From Pyrrhoderma lamaoense (taxonomy: Eukaryota > Basidiomycota > Agaricomycetes > Hymenochaetales > Hymenochaetaceae), in contig NBAZ01000001.1 of NCBI GenBank assembly GCA_002794735.1, forward strand, positions 558,001 through 622,000: DNA of 64,000 nt, given 5' to 3'. The first letter of the stretch is position 1, and every line of letters begins with the position of its first letter. This document shows positions 49,001 through 61,825 of the stretch, piece after piece. Under the pieces are notes generated by a model. That model was given only the letters and a program-made list of their open reading frames with translations, searched no databases and had not been told where the DNA came from. The position numbers and the translations under genes were made by a program.

Positions 49001-52000
49001 CTTCCTATGCTAAATTGGTATTTCTTCGATCCCTCTTCGTTTGACGTCGATCCATTCCGGTTGTTTCCGATTGTCCCTTTTGGATCGCGATCGGGGTGGG
49101 GAACGACACGTTGTCTATACTGATTACCATTCTGTTACATTGCAATGCACTACATGTCATATGTGACGTGCACGGCTTGGCTTCCCTACACGGCCCGGAA
49201 CTTTTGCGATAAACAATTTTCTAAATCTTGGTAATATGATCACGGGGACTCTGTTATTTTAATCATCGATCACGTATCTGGCAAATATGAAATCGGCCTG
49301 ATCGGAATGGCTTTGTTGGTCCATACCACTACGGATTTTCGATTGGACCCTATACGCGAAAATTTCGATTGGATCTATCTCTTTGGCAACGACATGTTTT
49401 GAATTGGACCTGTTCTATTGGAATTCAAATCACCTCTATCCCCATTAAGGCTATCGAATATTTCCAAAGAGTCATCTCATTTCAGCGAAATAATGGAGAA
49501 GTTTGGAGCGCACTTGGTGAGTAGCTTTCCCTTTCAGTATTAGGGTTATGTCATCCCCTGTCAGGAACTGTTTTTTTATTGGCTTCGAAGTGTACCCTTC
49601 TTATATAGAAGCTTTCAACTATGTTTACTAATATGGTATTTATTTCACAGGTCATTGTTACTTGATGCAAGATGATCTACAGAAAGCCTACTCCGCATAT
49701 CAAGAGGCCCTCTATCTACTTCCGAACCCTAAAGAAGACCCTAAGCTATGGTATGGTATCGGAATACTATACGACCGATATGGCTCACTCGATCACGCCG
49801 AAGAGGCGTTCGCATCCGTTCTCCAAATGGATAAGGGTATGCTATAGTTTACTACCATACAAAAAGTATAGCTCGCTGATGCGGTACAGCTTTAGATTTC
49901 GACAAGGCCAACGAAATACTTTTCAGATTGGGTATTATATACAAGCAGCAAGGCAAATATAACGAATCTCTCGAATGCTTTGATCGCATCTTACGAAATC
50001 CTCCGAGCCCCCTTGCGAACGCAGATATTTGGTTCCAGATAGGACATGTCTACGAACAACAAAAGGATCACGTCCATGCCAAGGAGGCTTATGAAAAAGT
50101 TGTCCAGGAGAATCCAGCTCATGCAAAAGTCCTACAACAACTTGGATGGTTGTACCACCAAGACGGTAGTCAATTCCAATCTCAAGATTTGGCGATCACT
50201 TACCTAACGAAATCGCTCGAGGCTGATCCAACTGACGCGCAAAGCTGGTACTTGCTAGGACGTGCTTACATGGCTGGTCAAAAGTACAACAAGGCGTATG
50301 AAGCGTACCAACAAGCTGTGTACAGAGACGGGCGCAACCCGACTTTCTGGTGTTCTATTGGGGTCTTGTACTTCCAGATTAACCAATATAGAGATGCCCT
50401 CGACGCGTACTCGCGTGCTATCAGAATCAACCCATATATAAGCGAAGTCTGGTTTGACTTGGGGTCTTTATATGAGAGCTGTAATAATCAGATCAGTGAT
50501 GCAATCGATGCTTACGCTCGAGCTGCTGAACTTGACCCGAATAATCAAGTTATTGCTCAGCGACTTGCCTTATTGAGACAGGCACAGGCGAATGGTACTG
50601 CTGTTCAAGGTCAAGCACCTTTACCTCAGGACGTTCACCCAACTGCGTACGCGAGTGCTGTTGGTCCGCCAATGAGCATGCAAGGTGGCCCTGGGCCCGG
50701 CGGACCTCCTCCACCTTCAGGTCTTGGAGGTGCGGGAAGTCAAGGGCCGCCTATGTTGATCTCGGGTGGTCAATCCCAAAGGTCGATATTCCGTACCGAG
50801 TCTTCAAGAGAGCTAGCTCCTGCTCTTGGTCCTACTCCTGGATCTGCTGTTGCACCAGTACCCGACTCACCACGCGCAAGAGCTGGAGTCCAACCGTTTA
50901 GCGGTGGACCACCGCCTCCTGTCATATTGAACGATGAAGGAAGGAGAGGTGGTGCGACTCCGCTTGCACCGATGGATGTTGATAGAGTAGAAAGAGTCCC
51001 AAGCGGGTTACCTCCGGCGACGAATGTGATTGGAGTCAATGGTGGACCTGCTCCTCCCCCTCCCCCTCCAAGAGAACGAGAGCCATACGATAGAGAGCGA
51101 GAGAGGCCAGTCATTGGTAGAGAGCATTCGCGCTCGAGAGAGAATACCTTGAACTCCGGACCTCCCCCACTAATGTTACATCATCCTCAACAAGGTGGTC
51201 CACCACCATCGTCGTCCTCAGCTCCTATGAATGGTGTTGTTCCTGAACATGCGAGGGATCCTGCATACTACAGTTCGGGAAGTGGTGTCAATGGCAGAAG
51301 GGGTATCCCCGCCAGCCCGAGCGTATCTCCACCTCCGTCTGCAACCGCAAGGCGTGAGCTCAGGGGAATGAGGGACGTTAGGGAACGAGACATGAGAGAG
51401 GGCTATTCTCATGGTTATCCTGGACCACCGCCTCTACCGTCCTCTGGAAACTCTGGCATTAGTCAGACAAATGGGACCCCTGGAGGAAGACCTAGGTCAT
51501 ATTCTGGTCATTCTGTTGTATACGAAGTTGGTGTTTCCTCTTCACCTCCTCCGCCCCCTCCAGGTTCTGGAATGGGCATGGAACCCCAAAATGCATGGCA
51601 AAGAAGTAGGAGAGATAGGGACAGCGAATATAGGGAAAGAGAGCGTGTTGAACGTGAGAGGGAAAGGGAGAGGGGAATGGGCCTTGGACCCGGATATTCA
51701 CAATCAAGACGAGCTGCGTCGCCAATGTATGACCACACACGGCGGAATGCAAGTGGTGTTGGTCCTGGGTCTGGTACTCCACCTACTGTGCGCCCCGATA
51801 GCACTGGATCTGGAAGGCAACATTCCTTAAGTGTGAGTGAGAGGTCGCCTGTTGTTGGACCTGGCCAAGGAAGGTTCCCTCCCGGTTCCGGTTCTGGAAG
51901 ATATGAAGAAGGCGTAGGAAGTAGAGGACCTAGTCCTAGGATGATGGCGAATTCACCGCCAGGACATCATGCAAATATGCCTCCTCCGACGAGACGCTAT

Positions 52001-53561
52001 GATCCAAGATTTGACGAGAGTCCACAGCGTGGAGACAGGATCGATCGGGAAGAGAACGAGATCGATATGACTATGAACAACGTGAGAGGGAGAGGGAATA
52101 CAGAGAGAGGGAAAGATATGCTCATGGTGGGTCGCCTGAGATGCATAGAAGCGGGTCTGCCTTATCTGCCTCGTCAGGTACCCCGCGCGGACCTGGTGCA
52201 CCGTCCTCTGGGTCACAAGTAGAGATGTATGCTCCTCCTGGCTCTATGGAAAGCGACCGTAGGCGTGGACGAAGAGCGGTTGAAACCGATGCTGAGCCCA
52301 CTGCAGTGATACAAACTGGTGGCTTGCCAGTGAGGGGCACACCAACGCCTGTTCCTGGCTCTGCGGGGTCGACTGCCTCGTCATCACAGTCGAGCGAGAA
52401 ACGGAAGAGGAGGAATGGAAACGGTCGGAAGACGAAAGATGGTGATAGTGCTAGTGCTGCTGGATCCAGAGCACCAAGTGTTGCTCCCCCGTCTACTTCA
52501 TCGTTCAGAGGTGCGCCGCCGATGTCACAAGCACAAACTCAACAAGCTAGTATGGGAAGTCCAGACCCTGGCTCTGGTGCAAGCGTGTCTGGTTCAAGTG
52601 GCCGGTCAGAGAGGAGGTCTCCAATTACAGTTTCGAATACGCATAACGGGATGCCACGAAGAGAGGTTGATGAAGATTATGACGAAGGTGTCGCGGAGTC
52701 TTTGATGAGTCTTGCCCAGGGTGGACCGCCTATATCACCCACAGTGAGTGTGGGTGGACGAACGCGAGTAATCCCAAGTTCGGCAGGACAGTCACCTCAA
52801 TTACCTGGACCAGCGGGAGTGAAACGACCTTTGAGCCCTATTGGAAACATTGATATGGAGTCGAAGAGGTCACGTGTTGATCTACTGAATAGGTCTGGAA
52901 ACAGGATGAACACCCCCCCTCCATCGACATCTCATCCTTCTGGTTCTGGGGAAGCAACGGAAAACGATCTCCTCCAAGTGACTCAACACGGCCATCCAAC
53001 GTCCCGATGAGTATGTATGGTACGGATGTCAGAAAGAGAAGTCCAGAGAGGAGTCCAACGAGCAGTACGAACACAACTGGCATTCCTCCTACACTTTCCT
53101 TACCTCCCCCACCGAGTGCTCATGTCTCTTCACCGTCATCTGTGACAGGAGGTTCTGGGCCGACGTCATCGTCGAGAGAACAGGGTGGGAATGGCGGGAT
53201 GTTACCACCTATTGCGACAATGGAACCTGGGTCTCCAGGAGGAAGCATGAGGAGTGCTTCGCCCGCTGACGACAGGATGCAGGTGGATGTACCCGTTCCC
53301 CCTGGTAGGCGTGGAACACATTCGAGAAGCGTTTCTTCCTCTGAAGGTGCTACTGGAGCGCCCGTGTCGAGTGGGAGTACTGGAAGCACTTCCGGTAGGG
53401 CAAAAATGAGTGACATGATGAACCCCGCGCCTTCCGGTCCCGGGAGACGTAACTCAGGTATACTAAGTGGAGGTATCACTACAAGCCCAACAACAAGTGT
53501 CGGTAGTGGTGTTGGTAACGGGATTTCACCTCAGGGTAGTACGAATAGAACTTCTCCATAA
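46040..53561 (+). CDS. SSN6: General transcriptional corepressor Ssn6/Cyc8, TPR protein
   Basis: join(46040..46599,48203..48339,49450..49516,49651..49836,49896..53561). A Pro/His-rich N-terminus leads into KLTKANEETWLLIGSVAEQM, where about ten TPR units start: DMDRALSAYERALQHNP, VWSALGHCYLMQDDLQKAY, ADIWFQIGHVYEQQKDHVHA, SWYLLGRAYMAGQKYNKAY, FWCSIGVLYFQINQYRDALD, VWFDLGSLYESC. The last repeat ends ARAAELDPNNQVIAQRL. A ~1,000-residue Pro/Gly/Ser/Arg-rich tail follows. Ssn6 pairs with Tup1 and is recruited by DNA-binding repressors. Introns 1 and 2 are 1,603 and 1,110 nt, far above the local norm; the others are 134 and 59. Four single-base gaps (about 46150 C-run, 46436 CC, 52064 GATAT, 52948 G-run) break the frame; filling each restores a continuous protein. 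Confidence 0.92.
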
Positions 53562-54042
53562 GGGTAGAATATCTGACTGGTGATGGACGAGGCGATGTGG
53601 ACGCATATATGTTTTCTTTATATGTCATTGTTTTTTTTTGTTTTCATTCGTATGGCATTATGATTTTTTATGTTCATTTCAGTTCTTCCCCTCATTTCAT
53701 TCTATCTCTCTCGATTCATGGCATTTGTCTGTTTTTGTCTGTTTTTCTACGATCCAAAAAATTGCCTTAACGCATTTTCTCCTCAGTTTTCTTTTTCTAT
53801 ATTTCTTTGTTTCCTCTTTGTTTCTTTCTTTTTTTTATTATCTTTGCAGTGATTACCATCTTATTGTTGATATGATGACTTTTTTTGCTTTGTTTTCTGA
53901 TTATTTTTTGAATGTAGCGTATATAAAAGACCAGCTTTAGTATAAATTTGTGCTACACAAAAATAAAAACGGTACATAAACTAATAATCACTTGAATATA
54001 AGAAATAAGGGATACGTAGTAATAGTATTAACTACAGGAAGA
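53562..54042. other. Convergent 3' intergenic region
   Basis: T-rich SSN6 3' UTR followed by the end of the minus-strand gene. A hydrophobic 100-codon frame here comes from the T-richness alone. Confidence 0.5.
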
Positions 54043-55846
54043 TCAGAAGTAGAGGACATAGGGCGATTTATGATACGTTTTGCCACGTAAAAGCCTCTCT
54101 TTCTCTTCTTCTAATGTCTTGTAAGCATCTCTTATAGCTTCGTCGAAGGAGGGTCTACGGCATCTGATTAACTCTTCTACCATGTTATATATAACTGTTG
54201 TTCACAATGAGTGATTATATTATATTTTGAGCACAGAGAGAAATATATACCTCGAATTATGATATCATTACCCACACGTTGGTAGCAAACTCTGCTATGG
54301 AATTCTTTGTCGGAAGCTACAGTATTTAAAGTATTAAAGTGAGTATATACACCCCTTATATGAAGGAGACTAGTATAAAGGAGGACTTTGACGTACTTTG
54401 GATCAACTTCATGTAAAACCAGTTCATGCCTTCACTGAGTTCGGCGGGTTTTTGTCCTTTTGAAGTGAGAAATTCGTAATGCACATAGTCATATACTTTG
54501 TCGATAGCACCCTTCTTGCTTGATGACTTTACAAGGCCACCACAAACAGCATGTCGGACTACGGGATCGGTTCAGTATTTTACATATATACATCGTCAAG
54601 GAAGATCTTCCCTGAAAAGAAAGAAAAAAAGGGTGGGAAGGTAGTGACTTACCTATAATATTATACTGTCCCTGATTGTCTATCTTTGTAAGTACCAATG
54701 CTTCAGGAAACTTGCCAATGCGTTCGCTTGTGGAAGGCCTTTGAGACTCATTGCCAAGTAACTGTGTACTACCAGGCGTGCTTCTAAGTGGTCTGGAATA
54801 CTGTACTGTGGTTCTGGCCGGGGTTTTCTTTTTAGCCCCATACATATCTGTATATAATTTCATCATAGTGATAGTCAGCTACAAGGGACCAATGAAGAAG
54901 AATTAAGTATATGTATTTTGAACTTACAGTTAAGCAATTTCTCGAAATCCTTATCATTGCGAGTTACAGGGAAAAACTCGACATAGTCTAAAAGCTGGTT
55001 AGTGACTTCTTCTTTACTACGACTAGTAAAACGCATCATGTCCGTTTTAGGATGCTCTCTCTCCTCTCTCTCGTCAAACTCTCCTCTCCCCTCTCTCCCG
55101 TTTTGAAATTTATGGGTAACTTGATAGTTTTTGAATGGGCCAGGGTTATATTGTTAGTATCTGATTACTATCCGTGCAATGGAGATACTTACGGGTAACC
55201 GAAGCGCTCCAGCCATGAGGTGTTTTCACATAGCTTATGTGGTGTGCACCTGGGTACCTGCTGTCCAGTACTTATAATTGAAGAAAATGATTCATATCAG
55301 TCTCTGAAAAAAAGGGAAGTAAGAGTTGAATTTAGACCCACTTTCTTGAATTGTACGCATCTTCCTTGCTGCTTCACTGTTTCGTTTCGTTCCAAGATCG
55401 TTAAGGATGTTTAAGCGATTGTTCGTAGCTCCTGAAAATATCTTCTTCGACGGGGCGAGTTTATACTCTCGACTTGTCTCAGGTGCATAACCTTTTACGT
55501 CGAATCCTTTTTTTGGATTCCTCTGAGCATCTCCTAACTCTGGATTCTTCGTTTCTGTACCATTATCCCGACCTTGTTTCCGGAAGTACTTTCCTATGTC
55601 CATGTTTTGGACTTTGGGGACAGAAAACTTACTCTTCCTACCCTGAGTAGTTGTAAGAGTAGGCCTTTGTGTGGAATTTCCTTCTTCACTGTATAGATGT
55701 ATGCTGTCAGTTCTATTATCTACTGTGCGTTTGTCCCGCTTCTTTTCAGGGGGATTTGCTTCTTTAGCTCCTCTCTTGAATGGATAACTGAATTTATGTC
55801 GCCTTGAACTTTTTTCAGGCCGAGCTTGAACATCAGCAGGAATCAT
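54043..55846 (-). CDS. Unrecognised seven-exon protein, 442 aa
   Basis: Complement(join(54043..54194,54251..54316,54397..54558,54653..54847,54928..55119,55193..55249,55342..55846)). All junctions keep frame without any correction, which supports the model. The N-terminal ~170 residues are basic and polar (FKRGAKEANPPEKKRDKR). The middle contains FTSRSKEEVTNQLLDYVEFF and NDKDFEKLLN. Then come SERIGKFPEALVLTKIDNQG, DKVYDYVHYEFLTSKGQKP and a C-terminus with IYNMVEELIRCRRPSFDEAI and a Lys/Glu helix. The C-terminal half looks folded and alpha-helical. I do not recognise a family. The acceptor at 55120 (ATCAAG) is the weakest junction. Confidence 0.65.
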
Positions 55847-56646
55847 CTTTGTAAACTGTTAGTGATAAAGGGGTGGGGGGGGGGATCTTTAAAAAAAATT
55901 AAGCATATGCAATTTTCCTAACATCTTATTCTGTTGGAGTGATTGCAAAATGCTTTGAGTTTTTTGATGCAAATGAGCAAAATTACAAATTTGCCAAGTG
56001 CAAAAGGCAACCATTAAATCGGTTCCTATAGACTGTAATTTGCAATGTTAGATCATCAGGGCAGATAGAAGTTGCATTAAGGTTGCAGAGACTGCTTTTT
56101 TCTTGGAGCAAAGCATTGAAGAGCTATGGTATTACTAATATATCCCTACTAAGCAACTCCCTACACATAAGAATATACATATACTATGTTAAAGTCACTT
56201 AACATCTGTAAAGAACTTATACTCAGTATATACAGGAGGATAAAGATTCAAACATAGTTCCAAAGCATTCAAGTGAGAAATCGCGGGTCTCACCTGTCTG
56301 TTGACTCGTTTTAGCATATTTTAAGCGATGTATCAGACTGAGCAAAACCTAATTGTGCATAGTTTTTCAATTGCAACAGAATAATTGACTAGAACTTTAG
56401 TAACAAGCTTTTCAAAGCCTCAAGGGTGCTTATAGAACGAGATGATGAAAAGATATGAATATCATAGGAATCCACAATGAATAAAAATGTGATACAAGCT
56501 TGAGTAACACAGTAATCACTTCAAGACCAGTGCACAAGATTATGACGATGAAACTGATATTTATATCTTTAGTGTGGTGAAGTCTTAAATCAGTAAATCT
56601 CGGTTTCTAGTGATCGACGGGTATCAACTTAAACTCAAACTCAACT
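55847..56646. promoter_or_regulatory. Divergent promoter region, about 800 nt
   Basis: Separates two outward-reading start codons. A G9 run sits at about 55876. No clear TATA or known factor site was picked out. Confidence 0.3.
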
Positions 56647-58142
56647 ATGGCATCTATTGGTCCTCAGATACCTCTACATCTCCTTCAAGAAAGGCAAGAC
56701 AAAGGCGGTAAAGCAGAAAAAAGTCCTGATGAGACAAGTCAGGTGTCTAGTCAGCGAGTCCAGATACAAGAGACGATCGTGGGACCCGAAATTCCATCTG
56801 AACTACATAGTACACGACTACCCCCGGCTGTTTCTGGAACTGATTCTGGTATGCGTCATAAACTCTAACTCAGTGAATGTGATAATGAAGTCGCATTTTC
56901 TGGCATAACAAATAACAAGATGAAGATGACGATTATGGTCCTGCGCTACCACCGGACCTAGTCTCAGCGAAACCGGAAAAGCGAAAGGAGAACCCTGTAG
57001 GTCCTTCATCTTCTAATAATACACCGAGAATCGGAAACATGGAAAGGTATGACCTGTCAAGTGAAGAGGAAGATGACGATGATGAATACGGCCCGATGCC
57101 GCTACCTAAAGGTGTAGAAGAGGGTGATGGGATAAACGAGGGGGTTAAAGAGTTTATAGAGAAGGAGGAAAGAAGAAAGGCTCTGATTGAAGTATGTACA
57201 AAGGACCTTTGTAATAATCACGAGAATCCACTACCGCTTACTTCTGGTCCTCTTTCTTTGAATCAACTGAAATAGGAAGCGGCAAAGCCGAAGGAACTCA
57301 AAAGGGACGAATGGATGCTTGTACCCCCTTCTTCGTCTGATCTTCTTGGGCGTACGTTTTCAGTCTCAGTATCCTTTGTTCTACGAAAATTTTCACTTCT
57401 TCAAGACTTGTGTTCTACAATATTTCCCTTCCTTAGCCATGCCATGTACTTTCAAGCGTTACTCATCTTGATTCTTGGTGTTTTTGTCCAGGCTTAAGCG
57501 ATCCTACTAAGTTGAAGGCACGACAGTTCTCTCGTGGGGGAGCACAGCAACTCGGTCCGCTCCTAACAATCTTTGGACAGAGACACCCGCTGAGAAACAG
57601 CAACGTATTGCCGATGAAGTTTCCGGAAAGAGGAGACGGGCTGTCAATGCCGATGAAGAAAGTTCATATGTCGGGGACGATGAAGAGAAGAGGAGGAAGA
57701 AGAGAAGAGACGAAGAAATTCGAATGGAAGTTGAAAAACATAATGTATGTTTCTCTTTCTTTATACGTAGCGAATCCGTGCCTCCCTTGTCCAAGCTTGA
57801 AGCTCGAAACTGCCTTTGAGAAATTAAGCCGTGATACACGTCTTCTACATGTTCAAAAGTTTTTTTTATCACATATCTCTTATAGTGGTTATATGCTAAT
57901 GCCTTCGACCATAGAAATCATCACGAGGAAAATCGCTACTTGAGGCGCATGAATCTGAAATAAAATCAAATAAAAACAAGGAAAATGATGAAAGTGAAGG
58001 TCCACCAAAAATCTGGGACCATTCGCGTGATATGGCAATTGGTGGGAGGCTAATGGACGAAAAGCAGCGTCAGAAAATTATCTCTGATGCTCGCTCGCTC
58101 GGAGATCGATTCGGATCTGGAAAGGGTGGCGGGTTCCTTTGA
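56647..58142 (+). CDS. GPALPP-motif (DUF3752) protein
   Basis: join(56647..56848,56920..57191,57276..57351,57492..57744,57915..58142). The defining GP-x-x-P motifs recur: MASIGPQIP at the start, IVGPEIPSEL, DDDYGPALPPDL after the first intron and DDEYGPMPLPKG. The C-terminal DUF3752 part contains KRDEWMLVPPSSSDLL, DPTKLKARQFSRGG, ETPAEKQQRIADEVSGKRRR, IWDHSRDMAIGGRLMDEKQR and the end GDRFGSGKGGGFL. This matches human GPALPP1 and its fungal homologues, nuclear proteins of poorly known role. One G is missing from the G-run at 57536-57540. The donor after 57351 (GGGC/GTACGT) gives Gly-Arg-Leu at the junction. Confidence 0.85.
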
Positions 58143-58569
58143 GTTTGAGGCACACCTTTTAAAGCAAGTTACTTAACTATGAGTAGGTATCTGTACAATA
58201 TCATCTGTGTTTTAATGTTGCAGCTGAGCTTATTTAAGTAATTCAACATTTTTGGTGATAGTTGAAGGTCTTAATTTTATCTTGTTGAGCCACCCCTACA
58301 ATTTTTCCTATTTGAAAATGCGTCAATCACAATCATCGCTCGTCTCTGGAACAACAGGAAAATGCATTGCCGATCAGTAAGCCTAACGGGATGAACGATT
58401 ACTTACATAAAATCGCAAACTGTAAAGTGCACATAGAGCATACTTTGCACGGGAGATAGCCAGTTGCTCCTTCTTCTAAGTCACAGCAGCGGGTGAAAAT
58501 TCGTATTGCATTCATATAGATGATACTATTTTAAGCCGTAGTAGGCTTATCTCAGTCGAAGTTCCAATT

Positions 58570-60640
58570 ACTAGCAGATCGACTATGCATCGCTATTATA
58601 TATTACGAGCTCTGAATAAGGAGAATCGGTCCATCTTACTCGTGGCATATATTCATGATTCTTAATTTAAGTTACCATTCATCCAAATAAAATGCTGACT
58701 GGCAAAGTTCGCTGATTACTTCAGAGACAATCGTTGGATGTCATCACTGTATTTCGTGACCAGACTACTTAAGGTATTGTACACTCGGAATACACATCCC
58801 CAATTCCTTGAGATCTCCGATACTATGTGGTATATATAGTAAGTAACATGTGAATCCATAGCTCCAAAAGCTAAGTGCTACGTCACAACAGAAACTCGAA
58901 GGAGTTTGGTGAAAGGTGATATTTAGCTGGATTTGTGCTTGTAGTCACTATGAGATAGGACTTGGAGATCAGCATTTGAGTATTCTTCGGAGGATTCGAT
59001 ACATATCGATCTCGTTTAAAAGGTTATGAGAAGGAGTTTTATTGACTACAACAATGCATAGCCGAAAACACGCTTGAATTTGATACCTTGTTTGGATTTA
59101 AAGTATCATAGCCTTGCAGATTTACTGCTATGACCTCGTTGAAACTCACCTTTATTTCTAATAACAAAAATTAAAATAGTAAGGTATTGAATGTCAAATA
59201 TCACTATAGAGACCTTATCCAATTCAGTCAAGACGTATCTGGATATCATACATGTTATAATCATGCTCCACGCCGCCTACATGCTGATTAAATTTTGTCA
59301 ATTATCACTTCAATTATTTTTCTATACATGCTTGTATCATTTACGCGAGTTGTCCAAGTATTCTCGGGCTACCCGAGGCTTCGAAAATACCCGGTTAGAA
59401 GTTATCAAACTCATAATTGTGCCATTCACTATCACGATTTGTAACTGCACGGCAACCGTATTTGTGTTTTTTCAGAGAATTTGCATCTGTAAAATACTTA
59501 TTACAGTTTTCGCATTGGTATGAAGTTTTTGGTCCTATGTAAGGTATGCCTTTATGTTGACTATCATGATGTGCTTTATAATCTGTCAAACCACATGATA
59601 TTGTTTCACATCCAGGAACTGGGCATTTATAGCTCCCAGACAATCTCTTCTTTGTGTGCTGTTGAAAGCTTGATTTCAAAGAAAAGCCCTCATTACAGTA
59701 TTGGCAATATAGCGGGTCCGTATGGGTTTTTTCGTGGGAGTGCAAATTCCTTTGTTTTGTGTACACGTTATCACATCTACTGCAATCAAACCACGCCTTG
59801 TGTTCAGAATGATTCAACGATGTGTGCTTTTTGAGACCCTGCTTAGTGCAGAAAGTCATTCCACAGCATGCATTCTTTTTGGCATCTTCTTGATGCCGTT
59901 CCAAGTTACTTTTACGTTTGAATACGTGAGAGCAGTTTTCACATCTGAAGAAGTACTCTTGCTGCTGATTAGACGAGACTTCTGCCTTAGACGTCTCAGA
60001 AAACACGGAAACATCAGATCCTACTGATACTATTGAGCTGCGTCTTGGTGCATTCAATATCGCTCCTATTGTACTCGAGGATGCAGTTACTTTTTCCCCA
60101 CCTTTCCGTGTCGGTGTGGCCTTCTGTATCCGTGACTTTGTCGTTCTGTGTAACACTGGCTCCTTTTGGGAAGATTTTGACACTGTGTTCGAGTTAACTC
60201 CCCGTTCATTATCTCTACGAGGAGTCCGCGCTGGATGTGATGATGCAGTATTCTGTGATTTATTATGACCGACGATATCCATCAATTTGAATGTACTTTC
60301 TATCGCTGCTGATGAATTATTTGGTTCAGATCCTGAGCTCCTCAATCGCTGCTTTGGTGGTATTATTGGAGCTGAAGTTCTCTGTGTATGAGTCCGCGGT
60401 TCAAACGAGCCCCAGCGATGCTCCTGTTGTGATACCACGCTCCTGAAATTATTCGGAGTCTGTCTCCCTATTGACTGTAAGACGGTACGAGGCGATAGTA
60501 CTCCACCCATCTTATTTCTCCATTCTACCACCGTCCCACCAGAGTTCCTATTCGATCCTATATGAGTCTTGGTCATATCACTTAGATCACTTGGATCAAC
60601 TCCATTTCGTATATGATCATCAGTCATCGCTAAATATGGG
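58570..60640 (+). repeat. Tandem duplication, unit 1 (C2H2 gene plus 3' flank)
   Basis: Its 3' flank (58570-58800, containing TTACGAGCTCTGAATAAGGA and GGATGTCATCACTGTATTTC) matches 61230-61440, and its gene matches the gene at 62688-63917. The two units lie in the same orientation about 3 kb apart. Confidence 0.7.
59395..60627 (-). CDS. Six-finger C2H2 protein, paralogue 1, 410 aa
   Basis: Single-exon frame. Residues 1-215 are disordered and Ser/Thr/Arg-rich (MTDDHIRNGVDPSDLSDMTK). Fingers follow: FRCENCSHVFKRKSNLERHQ, CCGMTFCTKQGLKKH, FDCSRCDNVYTKQRNLHSH, YCQYCNEGFSLKSSFQQH, YKCPVPGCETISCGLTDY with a His pair, and YQCENCNKYFTDANSLKKH whose last ligand is Cys. Two fingers are irregular. Likely a DNA-binding regulator; target unknown. 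The N-terminal half is almost the same as in the paralogue at 62.7 kb, but the fingers differ at most non-ligand positions. Confidence 0.8.
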   Translation of the reverse strand: MTDDHIRNGVDPSDLSDMTKTHIGSNRNSGGTVVEWRNKMGGVLSPRTVLQSIGRQTPNNFRSVVSQQEHRWGSFEPRTHTQRTSAPIIPPKQRLRSSGSEPNNSSAAIESTFKLMDIVGHNKSQNTASSHPARTPRRDNERGVNSNTVSKSSQKEPVLHRTTKSRIQKATPTRKGGEKVTASSSTIGAILNAPRRSSIVSVGSDVSVFSETSKAEVSSNQQQEYFFRCENCSHVFKRKSNLERHQEDAKKNACCGMTFCTKQGLKKHTSLNHSEHKAWFDCSRCDNVYTKQRNLHSHEKTHTDPLYCQYCNEGFSLKSSFQQHTKKRLSGSYKCPVPGCETISCGLTDYKAHHDSQHKGIPYIGPKTSYQCENCNKYFTDANSLKKHKYGCRAVTNRDSEWHNYEFDNF

Positions 60641-61229
60641 TAAGCCTACGATATATCTATTTGGACTATCCAGAACAATTTTAATATATGGCTGGTCTGA
60701 TATAAATTGTATCGCACTTTCAATGCTTGTCCATCAGAAAAAACGATGTTGAAAGTTTCATAATGTCCGATTAAGCCTATCAAAGTGAATTTGCTACTAC
60801 CTTTGCAACAAAGAAGGTACTAGATTAGCATAAAATTTCAGTAGTCATTTAAATCAAATTTACCCCGGCTCGCAGAGAGATGATATTTGCTTATTTGAAC
60901 CATATTATGTGCTACTATGATTTTTAGGGCATTTTCTCTGATGCACCAGACGGTATTTCAAAGTAAGATAGTTGATTAATCGCGAAAACAAAGTGGACGT
61001 AAAACGGTCTCCTCCATTCGAATGAAGTTGTATATAGTATATAGTAGTCTTTGCAAGAAGTTTTCACACTTTAATAAGATAATGAAAAAGACATGATGTA
61101 CGTGGAAAACGAGAAACGTTATCATTAAAAGTTCGTCTGTAAGTAAAAGAGAAACCTATATCGCGTTGATTCCTTTACGAATCAAAGACATTATCAGATA
61201 TATGAGTGCAATATACATTGTCCTATACA
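60628..61229. other. Upstream region of C2H2 paralogue 1, no gene
   Basis: The first ~30 bases upstream of the start resemble the same region of paralogue 2; beyond that similarity is lost. No frame of interest. Confidence 0.45.
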
Positions 61230-61825
61230 TCACTATTATAAATTACGAGCTCTGAGTAAGGAGAATAGGTCCGTCTTACTCGTGGCATATATTCATGATT
61301 CTTATTCTAAGTAACCATTCATCCAAATAAATCGCTGACTGCCTTAGTTCTCTGATTACTTCAGAGACAATCGATGGATGTCATCACTGTATTTCGTGAC
61401 AAGACTGATGAGATATTGCACACTCGGAATGCACATATCTAGTTCTTTGAAAAAACTTATACTATGTACTCTTTATAGTATATCTAAAGCGTGAGCCTGC
61501 TTCCTAGAAACTAAGTACAAGATCACAGAATATAAATTTATACAAAGATGTTTGGTGGAGGTGGTATCTGGCTGGATCTGTACCTGTTAACACTGTGAAA
61601 TCGAGACTTGAGATTAACAAATTTAAATTTCTCCTTCCTTAGATATTTCTATTTAAGGATTCGTTATGCATTCCCTACATTTTAAAGGCTTAGAGAAGGA
61701 TATTTACTCTCTATAACAATATTAATAACCATGAAAACATGAATTCGATGCTATCAGGGATTAATTATGCCCGATGGTTTCACTTTTATTATCACTTGAA
61801 AACTTGCTGAATACTTAACTTTAAA

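Noticed and set aside
53638..53940. 100-codon Phe/Ser/Leu-rich frame after SSN6
   Set aside because: Product of the poly-T 3' UTR.
59191..60027. Plus-strand frames opposite the C2H2 genes
   Set aside because: Shadows of the finger-coding strand.
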